A program made the translations under genes and the position numbers. 7,852 nt of DNA from an uncultured Eubacteriales bacterium (GTDB taxonomy: Bacteria; Bacillota; Clostridia; UMGS1810): the NCBI GenBank assembly GCA_902493665.1, contig CABUQL010000050.1, positions 1 to 7,852 on the forward strand, read 5' to 3'. Under the pieces are notes generated by a model. The model did no database searches and was not told the origin of the DNA. It worked only from the letters and a program-made list of their open reading frames with translations. Each line of letters begins with the position of its first letter. The first letter of the stretch is position 1. This document shows, piece by piece, positions 6,206 through 7,852 of the stretch.

Positions 6206-7741
6206 TTGAAAAACCAATTGGTAATTGTTTTGGATTTTGGCGGTCAGTACAATCAGCTTATTGCCAGAAGAGTAAGGGAATGTAACGTTTATTGCGAGGT
6301 TTTGCCGTATACCGTAAGTCTTGACGAAATCAAAAGAAAAAATCCTATCGGTATAATTTTTACGGGCGGACCGAACAGTGTTTACGATGAAAAATCGCCA
6401 AAATGCGATAAGAAAATTTTTGAGATGGGCATACCGATTTTGGGAATTTGCTACGGAAGCCAACTTATGAGTTATCTTCTCGGAGGAAATGTTGAAAAGG
6501 CTCCGAAGAGAGAATACGGAAAAACAGAAGTTTGCACGGATGCATCCTCAAAACTGTTTGAAGGCATCTGCGAAAAATCAATTTGCTGGATGAGCCACAC
6601 CGACTATATTTCAAGAATCCCCGACGGATTTAGAATAAGCGCACACACGGATTCGTGTCCCGCCGCGGCATTTGAGTGTGAGGAGAAAAATCTTTATTCC
6701 GTGCAGTTCCACCCCGAAGTTGAGCATACGCAGTTCGGAAACAAGATGCTTGCAAATTTCCTTTACAATGTCTGCAAGGCGGACGGCGACTGGAAAATGG
6801 ACGAGTTTGCAAAAGAATCAATCAAAGCGCTTAAGGAAAAAATCGGCGACAAAAAAGTTTTGTGCGCACTCTCGGGTGGTGTGGACAGTTCCGTTGCTGC
6901 AGTTTTGATAAACAAGGCGGTAGGAAAGCAGCTTACTTGTATATTTGTCGATCATGGTCTTTTGAGAAAAAATGAGGGCGACGAGGTTGAAGAAATTTTC
7001 AGAAAGCAGTTTGATATAAATCTTATAAGAGTTAACGCAAAAGACAGATTTTTGAATAAACTTGCGGGCGTTAAAGATCCCGAAACAAAACGAAAAATCA
7101 TCGGCGAAGAGTTTATAAGAGTTTTTGAAGAAGAAGCAAAGAAAATCGACACTGTCGATTATCTTGTTCAGGGTACGATTTATCCCGATGTTATCGAAAG
7201 CGGCGCAGGAGATGCTGCAGTAATAAAAAGCCATCACAATGTCGGCGGACTTCCCGATTATGTAGATTTTAAAGAAATTGTTGAACCGCTCAGAAATCTT
7301 TTTAAAGACGAAGTAAGAAAACTCGGCTTAGAGCTTGGAATCCCCGGATTTCTTGTTTGGCGTCAGCCGTTCCCGGGGCCCGGTCTTGCAATAAGAATAA
7401 TAGGGGATATAACTGACGAAAAACTTGAAATTTTAAAAGACGCCGATTATATTTTCAGAGATGAAATCGCAAAAGCGGGATACGACAGAAAAATCCATCA
7501 GTATTTTGCCGTTCTTACGGATATGAAAAGCGTCGGCGTAATGGGCGATGAGAGAACGTATGACTATACCCTTGCACTCAGAGGTGTAATAACAAATGAC
7601 TTTATGACCGCAGATTGGGCAAGAATCCCTTACGATGTCTTAGATACCGTTTCGGGAAGAATTATAAACGAAGTAAAAAACATCAATAGAATAGTCTACG
7701 ATATAACAAGTAAACCCCCCGCAACTATTGAGTGGGAGTAA
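6206..7741 (+). CDS. guaA: GMP synthase (glutamine-hydrolysing)
   Basis: This 511-residue enzyme turns XMP, glutamine and ATP into GMP, the last step of guanine nucleotide synthesis in the cytoplasm. The class I glutamine amidotransferase domain (about 1-190) has the triad C82 (GICYGSQ), H169 and E171 (QFHPEVEHT). The ATP-pyrophosphatase domain (about 195-385) has the P-loop SGGVDSS (223-229) and VDHGLLRKNEG (248-258). The C-terminal dimerisation/XMP-binding domain (about 386-511) has QPFPGPGL (387-394) and ends in the conserved KPPATIEWE. All catalytic residues are present and length is normal for the family (E. coli GuaA is 525). TTG 6206 aligns the protein with the usual N-terminus (LVIVLDFGGQYNQLI) and has a perfect GGAGG. 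It follows the radical SAM gene by one base, shares its promoter, and ends at a strong terminator. No guanine riboswitch is visible before it. Confidence 0.98.
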   Translation: MKNQLVIVLDFGGQYNQLIARRVRECNVYCEVLPYTVSLDEIKRKNPIGIIFTGGPNSVYDEKSPKCDKKIFEMGIPILGICYGSQLMSYLLGGNVEKAPKREYGKTEVCTDASSKLFEGICEKSICWMSHTDYISRIPDGFRISAHTDSCPAAAFECEEKNLYSVQFHPEVEHTQFGNKMLANFLYNVCKADGDWKMDEFAKESIKALKEKIGDKKVLCALSGGVDSSVAAVLINKAVGKQLTCIFVDHGLLRKNEGDEVEEIFRKQFDINLIRVNAKDRFLNKLAGVKDPETKRKIIGEEFIRVFEEEAKKIDTVDYLVQGTIYPDVIESGAGDAAVIKSHHNVGGLPDYVDFKEIVEPLRNLFKDEVRKLGLELGIPGFLVWRQPFPGPGLAIRIIGDITDEKLEILKDADYIFRDEIAKAGYDRKIHQYFAVLTDMKSVGVMGDERTYDYTLALRGVITNDFMTADWARIPYDVLDTVSGRIINEVKNINRIVYDITSKPPATIEWE

Positions 7742-7743
7742 AC

Positions 7744-7796
7744 AAAAAAATCCCCGAAGTCCGCATAAACAGCGGATTTTCGGGGTTTCTTTTTGC
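7744..7796 (+). terminator. Intrinsic terminator after guaA, possibly bidirectional
   Basis: CCCCGAA (7752-7758) pairs with TTCGGGG (7779-7785), and TCCGC (7760-7764) pairs with GCGGA (7772-7776). A G-T wobble and one bulged T join the two stems, and the loop is 7 bases. TTTCTTTTT follows from 7786, a textbook U-tract. On the left, seven A (7744-7750) would give a T-run for transcripts from the other strand, so the element could also end a convergent gene. It begins right after the guaA stop codon. Confidence 0.92.
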
Positions 7797-7797
7797 T

Positions 7798-7819
7798 TTT
7801 TGAGTACATTTTGAGTACA
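7798..7819 (+). repeat. Perfect tandem 11-bp repeat (2 x TTTTGAGTACA)
   Basis: Two identical copies of TTTTGAGTACA lie head to tail at 7798-7808 and 7809-7819, and TTTT follows again, so a third copy starts but diverges at 7824. It sits just outside the guaA terminator. The 11-bp period puts both copies on the same face of the helix, a pattern used by integrase arm sites and by OmpR-family regulators. The repeat is seen directly; the role is unknown. Confidence 0.7.
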
Positions 7820-7852
7820 TTTTATGCTTTTTTGCTTTCAATAGATTTCAAT

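Noticed and set aside
1..7852. CRISPR array, tRNA, rRNA, transposase or phage genes.
   Set aside because: No regularly spaced repeats, no cloverleaf or rRNA-like sequence, and no recognisable mobile-element protein seen on either strand; only the right edge leaves room for a mobile element.

Overview
The window is AT-rich, tightly packed bacterial DNA with every recognisable gene on the + strand. The gene families point to an anaerobic, spore-forming-lineage member of the Firmicutes, most likely a Clostridia species: a YtxC-type sporulation protein, a DUF6873 GME-fold protein, a DUF4080-type B12/radical SAM protein and a Na/Pi-cotransporter with a PhoU-like tail. Non-ATG starts (GTG for the response regulator, TTG for ytxC and guaA) and strong GGAGG or GGTGAT ribosome binding sites fit this. 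The exact taxon cannot be read from the sequence.

Layout. (1) Positions 3-2693 look like a phosphate-related block: the 3' end of a Na/Pi-cotransporter family gene (start outside the window), then an OmpR/PhoB-type response regulator and a PhoR-type membrane histidine kinase, with gaps of 42 and 27 bases. (2) Positions 2694-2887 are a 194-base noncoding gap holding three inverted repeats, the best a 13-bp stem closed by a GAGA tetraloop. (3) Positions 2888-4441 carry a DUF6873 protein and, 51 bases later, a YtxC-like sporulation protein. (4) A clear extended -10 promoter (4451-4479) drives a B12-binding/radical SAM/DUF4080 protein, followed after a single base by guaA (GMP synthase), whose ribosome binding site lies inside the end of the radical SAM gene. 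(5) A strong intrinsic terminator follows guaA; it has a run of A on its left, so it could also serve a convergent gene. Beyond it is a perfect tandem 11-bp repeat, and the window then ends.

How the genes work together. The first block is consistent with phosphate uptake and its two-component control. The last pair links an uncharacterised radical SAM enzyme to guanine nucleotide synthesis through a shared transcript, which need not mean a shared pathway. The middle pair joins a protein of unknown function to a sporulation-associated protein.

Most of the window is ordinary housekeeping and regulatory DNA, and I do not see a clearly new system. The points most worth a second look are the tandem 11-bp repeat beside the 3' end of guaA (a known integration hotspot), the paired hairpins before the DUF6873 gene, and the DUF6873-ytxC pairing.
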